DNA of 23,429 nt from Larix sibirica (GCA_004151065.3 NWUY0300018667.1:82245-105673), one strand, 5' to 3'. Positions 1 through 9,738 are shown, counted from the stretch's first letter. Notes: generated from the letters alone by a model not told the origin. Numbers and translations are program-made.

Positions 1-254
1 AATTGAATAAACAGCCAAGTCTATTTTGCTGGTGTTTCCAAGCTTGTTATCATTGAATTTGTGGAAATCATTTATTAAATATGGGGCATGCAATTGCCAT
101 TTGAATAATCAAACCATCATGCGATACCATGCGATGTTACTTTGGTTCATGCAAACACATTGTCTATAAACTTTGGGTACCAAATTGCTAGACAACCACC
201 TAATATTTCCACAAACCCTACACAATAGAAAAAATATCAGTTTGGGATATTACA
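1..254 (-). repeat. Partial LTR, minus orientation (5' end of LTR at 254)
   Basis: Read on the minus strand, the sequence begins TGTAATATCCC at 254 and runs leftwards to the window edge. TG followed by AATATCCC is a common start for plant LTRs. Immediately outside it, on the minus strand, is a purine-rich tract ending AAGGGGGTGC, which is where a 3' LTR would be primed. The opposite LTR end (CA) and its partner LTR are not identified, so this is either a 3' LTR cut by the window edge or a remnant. No coding sequence is visible in this stretch. The assignment rests only on the TG start and the adjacent purine tract. Confidence 0.45.
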
Positions 255-272
255 GCACCCCCTTAACCCCTA
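255..272 (-). promoter_or_regulatory. Candidate polypurine tract of the minus-strand LTR element
   Basis: On the minus strand this reads AGGGGTTAAGGGGGTGC and abuts the LTR start TGTAATATCCC. In LTR retrotransposons the polypurine tract primes plus-strand DNA synthesis and sits directly before the 3' LTR. The fit of position and composition is good, but no decayed pol gene was recognised next to it. Confidence 0.4.
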
Positions 273-1553
273 AACCCACTTTTCCTAAGTTTTGAGTAAG
301 TATTTATCTCAAAAAATGATATTTAATCAAAAAAGCCAAAATAAATGTCAAATTAAGACATAATAAAGAAAAAGACAAACTCCTATTTCAGTGGAAAGTG
401 TCTGGAGTTGATTTGAGGATGAAATAAAGTGACTGAGAAGTTAAGTGAAGGTGATTTGAGTTCTGAAATAAATGATTCCAATCAAAATCTTGAAGATCCA
501 GTTAACTTCACAAGAGAGAATGCACCCTCTTTTTACATGGGTGACATTGTTTCTTGGAAAGATCTCATTGGATGGTGATATATTCTATGTGGGATGCACC
601 AACCTCTCTAGAGGTGGCACATATCCCTCTATTTGGAATTCAATCATGTATTCAATAAAATCCTACCACTCAACTTTGAACTCATGCGCTCTCCTTGGGA
701 TTAGTTCCCCCTCTTGCATGTTTTTTCTTATTTAAAGAAGGCATTCCTTCATTGTGAGGCATCAGAAGGTGGAACGTCTACTTGCACTATATTGTAACAT
801 TTCTTTGTGAGCATTAATAAAAAGGATTTGGAGGCTATTTTGGTGTGTTCTTTGGAGGATTTATGTACTGTGCTCTAAACATATGAGGTAACTTTTATTT
901 TTCACATACTTGTTCATTGTTGGGAGTTTATCTGTCTTTAAAGAGGAATTATATTTTAGTAATGGTAATAAGTAATGCTTTATAGGTTACTTTTATTTTC
1001 AATGGTAGAAGAATGCATAGAGATATATGATTTCTTGGTTGAATCTATGTCTTCTTAGTTGTTCTTTTATTTAATTTACACAGGTATATTTCATCCCCTT
1101 TTGCAAGTGTTTGTGAGGTTTTGCAGGTAATCTAGGATGGAAGGATTAATAAGCATGCTAGCTTTGCCCCTCTTTTAGTAGATCCAACTAGATCTTCATC
1201 TCTCTGGTCCACCGAGAAGAAGACTCCATTTCCCAAAGCTTCTTGCTCAACCCCCATGGGTTCTTGTCTTCTCGATCCAATTTCTCTCTAAATATCTCTT
1301 GGTTACTGGTTTTGGTTATTTAGATCTATATGCAAAAATCTAAAATCAAATTAGATCTAAAATTCTATATATAGTTTGTTTCAAATTTTATTTTTGAGAT
1401 CTAGATCTAGCAAGTACTTCTCTTTTATAATTTTTAAATCTCAAATCTAAAGGGTTTTAAAAGAAAGAATTGAACTTCAATTTATTTATCTAGCATTTAG
1501 TGTTTTCTTGAATTTTACTTTCTATCTCTTAGAGGGGCAAGCAAATATCCTAG
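273..1553. other. Non-coding stretch with LTR/leader-like character
   Basis: No gene is recognised here. A TATA-like TTATTTAAAG at about 729-738, followed 80 bp later by AATAAAAAGG near 816-825, has the spacing of an LTR promoter and poly(A) signal on the plus strand, but I cannot place LTR ends around them. At 1319-1410 the motif AGATCTA recurs four times in an AT-rich setting. An 87-codon open frame at 472-735 (plus) has no recognisable domain and is probably chance. Confidence 0.3.
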
Positions 1554-1633
1554 TGTTATCAATCAAATCAGTACTTCTCCGCCCATGATGACATTGAATC
1601 ATCACTCACACAAAAGGGCATTATCGATTGAAG
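1554..1633 (+). repeat. LTR-like terminal repeat, copy 1
   Basis: The stretch starting TGTTATCAATCAAATC at 1554 matches the stretch starting TGTTAACAATCAAATT at 3331 for about 80 bp, including an almost identical core GACATTGAATCATC and the shared CTCACACAAAAGGG. After about 1633 the two copies diverge. Both begin with TG. This copy is the presumed 5' LTR start of the element that ends beyond 3331, with the rest of the 5' LTR deleted or diverged. Confidence 0.55.
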
Positions 1634-2049
1634 CTCCCAAAAAAGAAACTAAAAGCATGGGGCCATGGGCACCAAAATGGCATGGTGTACTATCTAGGGT
1701 GGCCCATGTAGGGTAGGTACTAACCATGGAAGGACAATGATAATAGCGAGAAAATGGAAGGTTAATATTGCAGTCCATGGTGAAAAAAGGGGGTACTAAG
1801 GCATAAACGATGGTGAGGTATAAATGCAATGTAACATACAAGAGGAACCAAACCAAAATTCCATGACTAACAAACCTTTTTAAAGGTACAAATGTGGACA
1901 AAACCATATAAAAGTGCCTTTTCACTGAATGGCCTAGTCAAAACACTTTATTAGTGGTCATAATTGAAAAGTATGACATAAAAGAACACTAAACTATATA
2001 AAGTGGGTAAAAAAAAAATAAAAAAAATTACCACAAATAGTGAAAAGGG
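1634..2049. other. No gene seen; diverged sequence after the repeat
   Basis: This stretch carries no recognisable domain on either strand. A 107-codon open frame on the minus strand (1602-1925) overlaps the repeat core and has no features of a known protein. I treat it as chance. Near 2009-2030 there is an A-rich run. Confidence 0.3.
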
Positions 2050-2350
2050 ATGAGACAAGTCATTTTTACCATTTTACCATTTTACCATTTGGAGGAGCAA
2101 AAGATCCCTAGTATTTCAATCGTTGCTCACGACCAATCCGGTGGACGAAATCAAACTTCGTCAGTTGCAGGTAGTTCCTATCTCTCTCCTCTTCATTTTC
2201 ATATAATTTTTAATTGTTTTTTGTGTATTTTTAAAATTTTTATTTGGATTTTAAATTTATCTTTGTGCACCCGCAGGTGGACAAGGTTACACTAGCGGGT
2301 TCGATGAAAAAACGCGAGTTAAGGGATCTTCACTCCCAGTTCGGTCGCTA
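2050..2350 (+). pseudogene. Exon-intron-exon-like segment of unknown protein
   Basis: An open frame starting at 2050 reads through to 2170, then meets GTAGTTCC at 2171. A T-rich stretch follows, ending in CACCCGCAG at 2276. Removing 2171-2276 (106 bp, GT to AG) keeps the frame open from residues ...SSVAG into GQGYTSGFDEKTRVKGSS... up to a stop near 2356. The intron is inferred only from its borders, base composition and frame retention. The protein is not recognised. It may be the amino-terminal part of the broken frame that starts at 2470, about 110 bp downstream on the same strand. Confidence 0.3.
2064..2093 (+). repeat. Short tandem repeat, 8-bp unit TTTTACCA
   Basis: Three consecutive copies of TTTTACCA with a trailing partial copy are readable directly. 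It is a small microsatellite and lies just before the exon-like segment at 2094-2170. Confidence 0.8.
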
Positions 2351-2469
2351 CTGTACTAAATGAAAATTGTGGGTGGCACAATTTAAAATATAAAAACTCA
2401 ATTCTCACTCCAATGAATGGATTAATTGCAGAAATGGTGCTCACATGGAGATAAAGGGAGCATGAGGGA

Positions 2470-3060
2470 ATGGATAGAGAGGATATGCAAGATCCATTGA
2501 CTTTCAATGCCTTGTGTCATTGTGGTATTTTAAAATTATTCCGCACATCTAATATGAGGGCTCAACCCAATTTGATTCAAATTTTAGTGCAACTACGAGA
2601 TCTAGATAAGAGAGTATTCAATATCCAAGGTGAGACATTATATCTCACAATAGACGACATAATTTTATCACCGGATCATCCTATCCGGGAGAGGTTGTTA
2701 ACCTCAAGGGAAATTTTCGAGGAGTAGGGTCCCTATCAGTGCAAGATTACATTAACACTTATTGCAAAACTGGAGCAAAGAAAAGTGGCACGCAAGACAA
2801 ATTGGGCACATAGCAGGATTTCCATTGTAAGTTATTTTGATTACTTTTAACCAGGTGGGCGGGAGTGCTGCTCAACACTTGGATTCTTGCAGTTATATAC
2901 AAATTGGCGTGGAATGCTTGCACAATGTGATCTTTGACTGGTGCACTGGGATTGGTGAACATGAAGCACCAATTGAATAAGTGTAAGTCGAGAGAAAAGA
3001 ATAATTTTGGATACGGGACTATATTATGTACCTTCTTTGAGAGAGAGTTCCAGGTTTGAG
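2470..3060 (+). pseudogene. Broken reading frame of unknown plant transposon-associated family
   Basis: The first 85 codons (2470-2727) are open and start MDREDMQDPLTFNALCHCG, then RAQPNLIQILVQLRDLD, and end at TAG 2725-2727. Coding character continues past that stop in another frame: SLSVQDYINTYCKTGAKKSG at about 2730-2790, then LVNMKHQLNKCKSREKNNFG with GTILCTFFER near 2953-3045. Together this spans roughly 200 codons with at least two frameshifts. The pattern (short hydrophobic helices, a Cys-Gly-Ile/Leu-Leu start, a YIxTYC segment) reminds me of conserved proteins embedded in gymnosperm repeats, but I cannot give a family name. It sits between two LTR-like repeats (1554 and 3331), so it is probably element-borne. 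No catalytic motif of gag or pol is visible. Confidence 0.5.
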
Positions 3061-3317
3061 TCTGTTACACCCAAAATCTACTCATCATAAGATTCAGTGT
3101 ATACACCCCTGAAGATACCTGGACTAATAATCATCCTGGGAGGATTTGTANGTTACAGTTATGTATTGGAGATCATGTTCTATCCATGGCATATACTGTA
3201 TGATGATCTTTGTTTTATTTCAGGTACCTTTGGGACTTCGATTCTGTGACTCTTGCACTCCTCCACTTCACTGTTTGTAATGAATTTTGGTCATAACTTA
3301 CCCTTCTGACCTCATAC

Positions 3318-3330
3318 ATTAGGGGGCATA
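3318..3330 (+). promoter_or_regulatory. Candidate polypurine tract before the 3' LTR
   Basis: The sequence ATTAGGGGGCATA lies directly before TGTTAACAAT at 3331. A G-rich tract just before the TG of an LTR is the expected place for plus-strand priming in an LTR retrotransposon. This supports 3331 as a true LTR boundary. Confidence 0.5.
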
Positions 3331-4090
3331 TGTTAACAATCAAATTAACACTTCGACTCTGCCAGTGACGACATTGAATCATCGCTCACACAAAAGGGAA
3401 CTATGGATTGAAGAGTTTGGATTTGCTATAGATGTTTCTAGCCTTAATCATCTCTCCTTTCTCTAGATCAATTCATTTTTTAATAAGAATTTAGGACCTA
3501 ACCACGACTTTGTGTCTGGCATCTGACGCGTCACTCGCTGGTGATCCACTTACCACTTGCAGGTTTCCCTAAAACATTGCACCCGCTACCTGTTTGAAGC
3601 TTCCTGGTGAGTTATCCACTTGTTCCAAAGCTTACACCTGTTGGTCCCTCTTAAAATCATGAAAAATAAAAAATAAATTTGAATTAGGGGAAGTTGGAGC
3701 AATTTTTCTAACTTCCACACTGACCCGAACTGTTTTCCTCTTGAAAGTATCCTCCTTGCCTTGCCATAAATACAAGGGGAGGGATATGAGAGAGGGGGTT
3801 CACTACTTTGATAAATAAATGCTGGATAAATTTTGGTTGAAGGAGAGCAACAAGAGAGTCCAGATCTTGGTTTCAGAGGTGTTGTTACAAGAAAAGGTAT
3901 ATGTATCTGTCGTTATATTCATGATCAATAAAATAAGCTTTTCTCTTCCCATGTTATTGGTGTTTAATGTGTGAATTGAATATTGGAAGTCTTTCATGTT
4001 TTTATATGCTTTTATATGCTTGTACTTTCAACTTCATTATTCAATCATGTGTATCCAAATGTTTTGAGGAAGGTTACTTCTTTTTGCAGG
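3331..4090 (+). repeat. Probable 3' LTR (end uncertain)
   Basis: It starts TGTTAACAATCAAATT, matching the repeat at 1554 for about 80 bp. Further in are a TATA-like CCATAAATACAAGGGG at about 3764-3779 and a poly(A)-signal-like ATCAATAAAATAAG at about 3925-3938, in the order expected for U3, R and U5. Two similar short segments (CTGGTGATCCACTT near 3539 and CTGGTGAGTTATCCACTT near 3604) lie in the presumed U3. The right end is not fixed: I see no clear CA terminus with a target duplication, and 4090 is only a guess from the position after the poly(A) signal. Its 5' partner keeps only the first 80 bp. Confidence 0.45.
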
Positions 4091-4740
4091 TTTTTTATGC
4101 AAGATTGTGGAGCAGGGTTGAAGATTTGAAAGATTGGATCAACCTTCTAAGTCATAAGGTACCAATTGCTTGGATTTTAAACCCTAGTGTTTTCCATAAA
4201 GAATATTTTGTTGTATACCTGTTATTTCCTTGTGCTATGCTTGATTTTATGTATGTTGGTGAAATATTTAATTTCCATTCATTAGGATTAGTTTTCGTAC
4301 AACACCTAAGAAGGCAATCTTTCTAGCCTACCTTAGTTTATTTTTGCCTTTCCTTTGTTAGTTAACTTAGAAATTTTTTACAATTTTTGGTAGTATTTCC
4401 AAAGACACCTTTTAAAGTGTTTTTTGTCTCTTTTGAAACTAATAAATCTTGTTGGTTCTTGTGATTTTTTACTAGGTTTGAAGGATTTATTGGTCAAAAT
4501 CACATATTTTGAACCTTTTATGACCTTTCGGACAACCGGTTTTAACTTTCTTTCTTTCTTCTAGCATTTGTAAGATTTATGGTTCCAAATCCATAAAGGA
4601 CCAGCAATATTTATTTATTTGGGTTATTGTAACTTAAAAAATAAAAAGAGAAAACATGCTATTTCAGCACCTGCCCCCATCCCCCTAGGGGGGATTTGAG
4701 TTTTTTGCATTTTTTTGCTTTGGCTTAGTTTTATTATACA
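4091..4740. other. No gene seen
   Basis: The stretch is AT-rich. An open frame of 119 codons on the plus strand (3967-4326) is Phe/Leu/Cys-rich and has no recognisable domain. A near-perfect palindrome ATCCCCCTAGGGGGGAT occurs at 4679-4695. The 10-bp unit TTTTATATGC is doubled near 4000-4020. Confidence 0.3.
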
Positions 4741-4920
4741 ATTAGCAATTAAACAACATCACGAGCACACAATCCGTCCCTAGAGGGATGTATAGATTAA
4801 ATTTCATTTTTGTTGTTATTCACCTTTTTCNTTAGTAATTAAACAACATCACGAGCACACAATCCATCCCGAGAGGGCTATATAGCTTAAATTTAATTTT
4901 TGTTGTTATTCACCTTTTTC
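4741..4920 (+). repeat. Two-copy direct tandem repeat, 90-bp period
   Basis: Copy 1 (4741-4830) and copy 2 (4831-4920) align without gaps: AAACAACATCACGAGCACAC is at 4751 and again at 4841, and both copies end TGTTGTTATTCACCTTTTTC. I count only a handful of mismatches over 90 positions. The unresolved base N at 4831 falls exactly on the junction. No coding potential is seen in the unit. Confidence 0.9.
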
Positions 4921-5754
4921 TACAAATTTTACAATTTGCAATAATAATTTATGCCCTTGCTTTCCCGAAGTACTACACCTTTCGTGTATGGAAAAGATAT
5001 TCTTGGGATTTAGATTAGTTAAGAAACTCACATTCCAAATTTAATAAAATTTACCAAGACTCAAAATCCAAAGTATGCTCTTGATCGCTGCAACATAGAC
5101 TAAACAGTTGGCCAATCAGAAAAATGACGTAGAGTGACTAGTATAATAGGGAAATCCTACAAAACTCATTCTTGAGAAATAAAGAGGTCAAGTGAGGCTA
5201 ACTATAGAGTTAGCAGGCTGTCGTAAGCAAGTCCATCCTTGTCTGGTCGAACACTTGGTATATCTTTCATAACACCTAGTTCGAAGGAGCGAGTTGGAGT
5301 TGGGCCAAATAAAGAATTTACCCAATCCCTTAATCACTCATTCCTAATAAATTAAAACTAACAAACAAAGACATCAGCAACAACCCCGATAAAAGCAACA
5401 CTTCACATATTATGACATTGGTCTATCTTATGAACTATATTGTTTAAATCAATCTATTATCATGTCGTGAATGCTACCATGTACACAATGTTGCTTATAT
5501 AATTAATATGAAGATGTTCTTTATTGTTTAGTGATTCTATATTCATCTTTTAATTCATCATTATAAAACTCCTAGAAATGGTTTGCTTCATTTTGTAGTG
5601 TAAAAACCGTAGATTCGTTTTATAGGGACCACCCCCCTTGGCTTCACTAGGAGTAGCCTAGACGGAGGAGTCAAGTAATCAGGTGACATCTCTTAACTAT
5701 GGATTCCCCCCAAGGCCACACCGAGTGGCTTGAATATTTATTCCACATTCCCAT
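4921..5754. other. No gene seen upstream of the integrase remnant
   Basis: No reverse transcriptase, RNase H or integrase core motif could be read here in any frame, although these should precede the integrase tail at 5755 in an intact gypsy element. The join between this stretch and the pol remnant is therefore probably a deletion or an insertion boundary somewhere around 5700-5755. A pair of C-rich segments, CCCCCCTTGG near 5631 and CCCCCCAAGG near 5706, are partly symmetrical. Confidence 0.3.
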
Positions 5755-6408
5755 TAGGTGTGCATCCAGGAGGAAACACCTATCATCCAAAATAAAATGG
5801 TACTATTGAGGCATTTAACAAGATTATGGAGATGGCACTAACTAAAGTGTGTTTTGCAAATCAAAATGATTGGGATGAGCTTATTCATGCTGTATTGTGG
5901 TCCTATTATACTACTTCCTAGTGGTTGCATAAGCGAAGTCCTTTTTAGTTGGCTTATGGAAGAGAAGTTGTGGTTCCTATAGAATTTGTTGTTCCACATC
6001 TCTACATTGTGCATGAAACCCATATATCAAATGATGAATCAATTGTGGAAGGATTGGTTGACTTGTTGGAATTAAAGGAGTCTTGATTTTTGGCTGATTT
6101 TCATGCAAATGTTGAGAAATCTAAGCATAAAGAATTGAACAATTTCCATATCAAGCACAAGCAATTTTCCAAAGGAGATACTGCATTGTTTATGATAGTA
6201 AGTTTCTTAAACATCTTGGGAAACTTCATATGCATTGGTTTGGTCCTTTTATCATTTCGAAGGTATGAGATTCTAGTGCTATTATATCTGCACCACTAGA
6301 TGAGATCATTAGACTATTATATGTGAATGACACTTGCTTGAATACCTACATTTCTTCTCAGTGAACAAGAAATTTGGCACTCATATCACAAGGAGTGAGG
6401 TAGGGTAG
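5755..6408 (+). pseudogene. Ty3/gypsy pol fragment: C-terminal part of integrase
   Basis: Translation shows the end of a gypsy-type integrase. TYHPK-stop-NGTIEAFNKI begins near 5778 and contains the Glu (codon 5808-5810) that is the third member of the DDE catalytic triad. It is followed by DWDELIHAVLWSYYTTS, RSPF-stop-LAYGREVVVPIEF, FLADFHANVEKSKHKELNNF and KQFSKGD. A 1-nt frameshift at about 6190 then gives YDSKFLKHLGKLHMHWFGPF, which is the GPF/Y module that follows the integrase core in many gypsy elements. A last frame ends KKFGTHITRSEVG and stops at TAG 6406-6408. In-frame stops lie at 5793, in the YYTTS region, after RSPF and before FLADFH. The two catalytic Asp residues and all of RT are missing, so this is a dead 3' fragment. 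Confidence 0.9.
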
Positions 6409-7009
6409 GTGTTGTAGTAGGATTTTCGGGTTTGTTTGAATTTGAGTTAGTTGAGTTAGTCTTGTTTAATTTTTGTTGTTGAACATCAGTGCTTCCTATC
6501 TAACTTACATGCTAAAAATGCCAATGGTGTTTTTGAACTTGGTTTTTATTGTCTGGTTTGAGTGACTTAGTTAAAATGCTTATGTTTGGGGGGGTCAATA
6601 TTCCAATGCTATGGTCAATCATGTTTTGAGCTATGGTTTGAAATATCACGTTCATAATTGTTAAAAGTGACCAGCATGAGGTTGTTTTTTCACAAATCCT
6701 ATGTTGATATGAGTTTAATGGGTGATTAGATAATCTTTAGGATAATTCAATGTCACTCTGGCCTTAATGAATACCACATTTAAGTATATCAAGTCAAGTA
6801 GTGTTCACACATGCCATTAAATGAAGGGTCAAATATCTCCATACATAGAGTAGAATGTTGAAAACTCCTCAATTCCATCGAAGTCTTCACTTTGCATTTT
6901 GTAGCTGCTATATTTTGAGTTGGATCATCCTCAAACTTGTAATTTGTGTAGCCAAGCTTCCACTACGAGACCTCTAGTTTGATTTGTGTACCAGTGATGT
7001 CTTGCAGAC
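6409..7009. other. Spacer downstream of the pol remnant
   Basis: No gene is seen. A purine-rich tract AAGGAGTGAGGTAGGGTAGG (6390-6409) is followed by TGTTGTAG and could be read as a polypurine tract with an LTR start, but it overlaps the last integrase codons and has no second copy in the window. A second G run, TTTGGGGGGGTC, lies near 6585-6596. The region resembles the untranslated stretch after pol in plant gypsy elements. Confidence 0.3.
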
Positions 7010-8935
7010 ATGGGTAAAGTTACATCTAGTAAAGCATTGAGCTCAAAGTCTACCAATAAACACAAGGAATCCATTCTTTCCAAGACTTATGACCCAAGGA
7101 TAGATATTTTGGGTGATATGCACACCAACGTGGACTAGACTTGGCTAGTCGATAGCAATTTATCATATGGGAACCTCTTCCTCGATATGAATCCTAGTGT
7201 CTACATGGACTACATCTCATTGGAAACAAATGAGCTTGCAACTTGTATGGAATCCCTCGTTGGAGCCCCTAGCGAAGTCAACCTTGAAAACACTAAAATA
7301 TTTACTAGTGTTCGACACCATAAGGGAAGTGATCCTTTGCACGAAGTTCCTTATCAATTGGGTTCATGGTAGCTCAACATGGTTGAACAAGTAATATCCC
7401 ATGCATGTTACATACATTCAAAATCTGACGATATTATCAATGGAAGGTCAAGATGTCTCATCCACCTTCCAGGGTGAGGGAAAGAGAGGAAAAAAAATGA
7501 GGTTCCAACCTCTATGAGAGGTATGGAACACAAAGCAACATCCGGGGCACAATCATTAACCCCATTAACAATCCACAAGTCAAATTTTCCCACCAATTGA
7601 TTACAAGCGCATCATGCAAAAGTATACAAAGGGTGAATGCACCTTGGATGCCATCTCATAGTTAAATTTTGCATCCAAAGTGTCTAGTTGAATTGTGTCA
7701 ATTCTTGTTGAATAAATTGTTGCAGGACTTTGCGGATGCCCATGCAACCACCACTTCATTTTTGGATATTTTTGTATTTCCCCCGCGATGTGGAAATTGA
7801 ATCCACTTGAAGGAAAAGAATTTTCACCGACCTTTGATCGTTGCGTTATGGGTTTGAGGTTAAATCTTTGGAAGAGCCACAATGACACTTAGAACTTGGC
7901 CTTCAATGACGTTGCTTTTGGGAGATGGTATGAACATCTAGTCGAGGCCATACCCATGAAGACACCAAGGGATTCCTTAGATGCACATACTGGAAATGTC
8001 TAGTTTGGCATGGGCTAATACCACAAATATGTTCAACTGCGTACCGTAGAGGTCGAGCATTTCAAAACCAATTATCTCCAGTTTTATCTTTTAGAATTGG
8101 TCTTCAATCTAGAAGTCCCTTAATGGATAGGTGTGCGAAAATCCAAGAATTCATAGAGAATGTAGTACATACTTCCATGCTTCACTCTCCTTCCTATGCG
8201 ACATAGTGAAATATGGATGAGGTATAGCAAGCACCTTCCATGGCATCAGAGCCAAAACTCGTAGAAGTTTCCTATGTTCTAGAATTTCCTGCAGTCCTGA
8301 CTGTCACCATAACTGATGAAGCAAAGATAATAGGTAAAGAATTTAAATAGTACATTGCATCCATTGTTAGTTTTTTGTAGGGTCTAACACCTTCAGATAT
8401 TTTCAATCCCATTAGTACACAACCAATCAAGTTAGTAGTGGGTGGGCCATTGAAAAAAATAGTTCATCATTTGCAACCACTCCTCATCTATATTAGCTAC
8501 CACTCCTCTTCCAGAGATTCCTTCCTTTGGTTCGGTCAATGAGACTTTACAATCCTTTCAAGGATTTGAGACCTCTGCCCCCACACACCAAGTCATCAAC
8601 ATTGAATATGACAAGACGAAGATAGTGCATGATGTACTAGGGGTTCCCATCTAGCATGAAGTCCATCTACGGGAAACCATCGATGTCATTGGGTAGTATT
8701 TCATAACTACCACTCCTAAAAATAATGTGCAGGATTCTAGTGAGACCTTGGAGAGAACCATCCCATCATAACAGTTATAGTAGATGAAACAAGAGACAAT
8801 CAATGACAATAATGGTATGAAGGCCTAGCGTTTCCTTCATAGTCTCCAAATAAAGGTCAGACTGAAGTTCCCGATTCACAAGATGTGTCCATGGGAGAAG
8901 CAGGTGGGGAGGCAGCCACTAATACATTTGGGGTC
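7010..8935 (+). pseudogene. Long decayed reading frame, unknown protein
   Basis: Coding-like text can be followed for about 1.9 kb by switching frames. ATG at 7010 opens MGKVTSSKALSSKSTNKHKE and continues LSKTYDPRIDILGDMHTNVD to a TAG at 7136-7138, then in the same frame reaches 7372 (MNPSVYMDYISLETNELATC, EVNLENTKIFTSVRHH). Later segments in other frames are DYKRIMQKYTKGECTLDAIS, QFLLNKLLQDFADAHATT, NLAFNDVAFGRWYEHLVEAI, QLRTVEVEHFKTNYLQFYLL, MDRCAKIQEFIENVVHTSML (from 8122), MASEPKLVEVSYVLEFPAVL (from about 8239) and VINIEYDKTKIVHDVLGVP. The charged and hydrophobic alternation in each segment is protein-like, while the stops and shifts show it is dead. I recognise no domain. It follows the gypsy integrase tail on the same strand by 600 bp, so it could be an extra ORF of that element or a separate insertion. 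Confidence 0.5.
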
Positions 8936-9738
8936 AATTTTCGATATTACAATGGTATAGAAAAAATCGATCACACCATAAAAAATTACTACATAATTAT
9001 TAAAATTTTGATATTTTTTGGGTGCCTCGACAATCGCTATAATTTCGACGCAAGTTCTTAGTTCATTATAATTACAATGTAAGTTCTTCTTTCATCATAA
9101 TTACAATAACAATGGTTTTTTTGTCAAAAATATGATGGTGTTGATGTACTATATAAATATTTATGCGTGAAATATATTTTGACAATTTTGTTATAGGTTC
9201 AACATTTGTAAAAACAAATTCGGTTATTGTTCGATGTATGAAATATATTTTTTTCTATATACTTGTTTCAGATCCAGTTGTTGATCTACATAACTCGAAT
9301 TTTTTACTTTGAAGCTTATAAATTTTTAATATTTATTTGTTTCATTTTAAATACCCACATTGGTCCCCTAACCCTTAAGACACTATTTTATTTAAGGACA
9401 CAAATTGTTATGTAGGAAATAGGTATAAACATATCCACTCAATTTGATTTAATGACTATATATACAATTAAAAAAACTATATTTATTTTAAGATTTNCTT
9501 TCCTTGGAAAATATTGTTTGTTTTCCTCCTTCGGGGGTTCCCTTTTTTGGAACTCTCATTCCCTTTCCTCCTTCTCGAATTCCTTCCATGGGAATAGTTT
9601 GATCCTTGGATTCTTTATAGAGTGACATAAGTCATGATTCATATAGGGCCATTTGTTTTGTGGTTTTTTAATGCATATATCCCATGCTAATCCCCCCTTG
9701 AGGAATTCCCTTATTTATTAAACATATTTAAACTTCAT
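8936..9738. other. AT-rich stretch, no gene
   Basis: No domain is recognised. A short direct tandem repeat of about 29 bp (CAAGTTCTTAGTTCATTATA and TAAGTTCTTCTTTCATCATA, starting 9051 and 9080) is present. GTGAAATATATTTT-like motifs recur near 9168 and 9238. N at 9497. A small hairpin GGTTCCCTTTTTTGGAACT lies near 9537-9555. Confidence 0.4.

Noticed and set aside
270-280. CCCTAAA telomere-like motif
   Set aside because: A single copy only; telomeric tracts need tandem copies.
472-735. 87-codon open frame on the plus strand
   Set aside because: No domain or motif; it overlaps LTR-like promoter sequence and its length is unremarkable.
1602-1925. 107-codon open frame on the minus strand
   Set aside because: It overlaps the LTR-like repeat core and shows no recognisable protein features.
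3967-4326. 119-codon open frame on the plus strand
   Set aside because: Phe/Leu/Cys-rich translation of T-rich DNA, without any motif; it probably crosses the end of the LTR.
6390-6420. Purine tract followed by TGTTGTAG as a 3' LTR start
   Set aside because: The tract is coding sequence at the end of integrase and no matching second copy was found in the window.
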